A DNA stretch of 61,470 nucleotides. Source: Symbiobacteriaceae bacterium. Its GTDB lineage: Bacteria; Bacillota; Sulfobacillia; Symbiobacteriales; Symbiobacteriaceae. Under the pieces are notes generated by a model. The model was given only the letters and a program-made list of their open reading frames with translations, ran no database searches and was not told the DNA's origin. How positions within the stretch are numbered: position 1 is the first letter of the stretch; each line of letters begins with the position of its first letter. Of the stretch, positions 59,841 to 61,470 are shown piece after piece. The DNA is taken from NCBI GenBank assembly GCA_029239785.1, contig JARBUG010000013.1, forward strand, positions 1 to 61,470, read 5' to 3'. The position numbers and the translations under genes were made by a program.

Positions 59841-60059
59841 ATGAACCAAAGGAATCCATTCTAGCGCCATCATGAAGCAAAGGAATCCATTCTGCCGCCA
59901 TCATGAAGCAAAGGAATCCATTCTAACGCCACCATGAGTCAAGGGAATACATCCTAACGCCAACATAAAGACGAGATTGCTCCATGCTAACTCCACCATG
60001 AATCATAGGAATCCATTCTACGGCCACCATGAACGAAAGGAATCCATTCTGGTCCCCCC
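59841..60059. repeat. Tandem array, seven copies of a 31-bp unit
   Basis: Units start at 59841, 59872, 59903, 59934, 59965 (33 bp, most diverged), 59998 and 60029. Each begins ATGAA, about 4 variable bases, then AAGGAATCCATTCT and CGCCA-C. The centre GAAT-CC-ATTC is a short dyad. The array begins about 80 bp upstream of the ABC ATPase start. No spacer-repeat structure of a CRISPR. The rest of the 404-bp gap holds only the hairpin at 60111-60155. Confidence 0.9.
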
Positions 60060-60110
60060 AGAAGTTTCACCTAATCTCGGTGAAGGCCAAAGTAACGCCG
60101 CAGAAAGGCA

Positions 60111-60155
60111 GAGTCCCCGCAGATACCTCCCGGTCTGGAGGCGATGCGGGGACTC
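60111..60155 (-). terminator. Branched hairpin after the NTF2-like gene
   Basis: GAGTCCCCGCA and TGCGGGGACTC, a perfect 11-bp outer stem with an inner CCTCC/GGAGG stem; no T-run. Confidence 0.5.
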
Positions 60156-60166
60156 GCTAATCTCGT

Positions 60167-60550
60167 CTAACGAATATGTTCTGCCGACTCCCGGACGATA
60201 TGCCAGACCTCGCCGTGCTTCCGCCAGGACTGAAGGACCATATAGACCGCAACCGGCGCCCCGTCCCGCTCGATGAACCGCTCGTACGTGACCACCGCAT
60301 CGGCCTCACTGCGCATGCGGACCACCGGGTTCTCCGCCCGGCACCGGGCGCCCTTTAGGGCCCGGCTGAACAGCCTTACCCCGGCAAGGGACTCCTCCCG
60401 GTCGACCGGCTCAACCATGTCGACACCGGCGTGGCCGAAGAAGCCCTGGTAGCTGGGCGCCCGGAACCGCTCCAGCCCCGACGTGTCGCCGGTCTGAAAA
60501 GCCGCATCCCAGGCGGCCAGGGACTGTTCAAGCGCGCTGGTAAACTCCAA
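60167..60550 (-). CDS. SnoaL/NTF2-like small protein
   Basis: 127 aa from TTG 60550, 7 nt after GGAGGG; the GTG at 60565 overlaps that site. Helical N-terminus (LEQSLAAWDAAFQTGDTSGLERF) then beta strands (ENPVVRMRSEADAVVTYERFIERDG, MVLQSWRKHGEVWHIVRE, quoted in parts: VVTYERFIERDG, WRKHGEVWHIVRE), the DUF4440/SnoaL-like pattern. Function unknown. Confidence 0.75.
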   Translation of the reverse strand: MEFTSALEQSLAAWDAAFQTGDTSGLERFRAPSYQGFFGHAGVDMVEPVDREESLAGVRLFSRALKGARCRAENPVVRMRSEADAVVTYERFIERDGAPVAVYMVLQSWRKHGEVWHIVRESAEHIR

Positions 60551-60652
60551 ACAAAATCCCTCCACACAGGTTGCCCATTTCTTTCTCTCGCATACCCCAG
60601 CTATTAGGACGAGAAGAAAGCATGGACTGATACCTGGGCGGAGGGAGCAGCA

Positions 60653-61470
60653 CTACTTAAAGAGCGTATACTTCAGTTGGTTTGCGTTTGACGGCACCGG
60701 ATAGACGGGCCCCTCGCTGTCACGGTTGGCGGCCAGGAAGGTCTTCAAATAGCCCTGCACCTCCAGTGACATCCCATGCTCCACGCCCTTATCCAGGATG
60801 AAGATGCCCTTCCCGCCGCTCTTTCCATACAGCTCGATCAACTGCCGGGCCCGTGGCAGCACGGGCAGCCCCCAGAGGTCCTTAATCAGCTGCCGTTCCT
60901 TGTCGCCGTAGCAATCGGTAAACGGAACCACGTTGTTCTGATCATCCTCGCCCATGTAAACCAGCCGGGCCGGCTGGTTGTGCTTCGCCAGGTCAAAGCT
61001 GCGGCCGGTAATCTCCTTGTAGTCGCTGGTGCCAATGGGGAAGATCAGCTTCTGCCCTTTCAGTTCGGCCAGCGGCAGCATCATATCATCGAGGGTGCCG
61101 CCTGAGGCAACCGCCTTCACCCGGTCGGGGTGCAGGTTCGTGTACCGGTCCGTAAACGTCCCCGAAGCCGAATAGCCCGCCAGCATCACCTTGGTGGGCT
61201 GGACCTTGTGCCCGTACTTATTCAGATACGCTATCGCATGATCGATCATGGCGTTCAGCTGCAGGTCCAAATTGGCGAGCGACTTCGCATCGAAGCCGGC
61301 CTGCTTGAACTGGTCGCTCAGGGAAGGCCCCAGGTTCGGGTCCTTCAGCATCAGATGCAGCCTGGCCGTGTCACGGTCCAGGGCATGGGTGTAGAAGGCA
61401 TTGAACTCGCCATAGTTAAAATAGGCCACGTCAGGCCGGGGGAAAGCCGGAAAGAGCATCGGCGCCCACA
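60653..61470 (-). CDS. Alpha/beta hydrolase (5' end outside the window)
   Basis: The frame is open to base 61470 (WAPMLFPAFPRPD), so the N-terminus is missing. Nucleophile elbow GYSASGTF in the visible part, an Asp region FPIGTSDYKEITG, and a His in DKGVEHGMSLEVQGYLKTFL near the C-terminus, consistent with a complete catalytic triad. Resembles large alpha/beta hydrolases of PHB-depolymerase/esterase type; substrate unknown. Confidence 0.8.
   Translation of the reverse strand, partial: WAPMLFPAFPRPDVAYFNYGEFNAFYTHALDRDTARLHLMLKDPNLGPSLSDQFKQAGFDAKSLANLDLQLNAMIDHAIAYLNKYGHKVQPTKVMLAGYSASGTFTDRYTNLHPDRVKAVASGGTLDDMMLPLAELKGQKLIFPIGTSDYKEITGRSFDLAKHNQPARLVYMGEDDQNNVVPFTDCYGDKERQLIKDLWGLPVLPRARQLIELYGKSGGKGIFILDKGVEHGMSLEVQGYLKTFLAANRDSEGPVYPVPSNANQLKYTLFK

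Noticed and set aside
59841..60059. 31-bp array as a CRISPR
   Set aside because: Units are directly adjacent with no unique spacers, and no cas gene is present.

Overview
The window comes from a GC-rich, flagellated, Gram-positive-type bacterium. The best overall match is a Symbiobacterium-like member of the Clostridia. The indications are a Bacillus-order fli/flg cluster, a Gram-positive LexA box, a SigY-type sigma/ABC operon, frequent GTG and TTG starts behind strong GGAGG sites, an SLH-domain surface protein, and surface-protein genes behind SigmaK-like promoter motifs. The taxonomic call is inference. No rRNA, tRNA, CRISPR array or complete transposon was seen.

Layout. 1-9354 (minus): flagellar basal-body and switch genes in two units, fliM-cheX-flgF/G and flgB-flgC-fliE-F-G-H-I-J-ylxF-fliK. 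9657-11834 (plus): chemoreceptor. 11981-18287: a signalling island with an NtrC-type activator carrying two receiver domains, a receiver/HD-GYP protein, and a divergent kinase-receiver-kinase operon. 18351-22355 (minus): a 1.3-kDa-residue-scale (1,334 aa) SLH/Ig-like surface protein whose promoter is followed upstream by a 33-bp tandem array. 23489-34371 (minus): a sugar-acid catabolic region with a PrpR-type activator, a DapA-family lyase and a seven-gene operon (DUF1537 kinase, PdxA2, Fe-alcohol dehydrogenase, 2-hydroxyacid dehydrogenase, TctB-A-C). 36123-40573 (minus): acyl-CoA dehydrogenase, MeaB and a split B12-dependent acyl-CoA mutase. 40667-44045: four paralogous proteins built on an [N/S]PxAALxAx repeat, with different C-terminal tails (one is a YTKPVx hexapeptide repeat), plus two Gln/Ala-rich helical proteins. 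44100-56928: miscellaneous genes and two pairs of DppB/DppC-like permeases without a nearby ATPase or binding protein; one permease carries a large extracellular domain resembling a dead metallopeptidase. 57043-59762 (minus): a SigY-like ECF sigma operon with ABC-2 transporter, preceded by a 31-bp tandem array. 60167-61470: an NTF2-like protein and a partial alpha/beta hydrolase.

How the parts work together. Nine matches to the Sigma54 -24/-12 promoter (TGGCAYR-N4-TTGC) lie directly before the two flagellar units, the chemoreceptor, both arms of the signalling island, the SLH protein, and all three catabolic units. Two Sigma54 activators are encoded between them. The window therefore reads as two Sigma54 regulons: motility, c-di-GMP and surface protein under the double-receiver activator, and sugar-acid use under the PrpR-type activator. 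The strongest candidate for something undescribed is the 40.6-44.1 kb repeat-protein cluster. The two promoter-proximal tandem arrays and the permease/pseudo-peptidase fusion come next.
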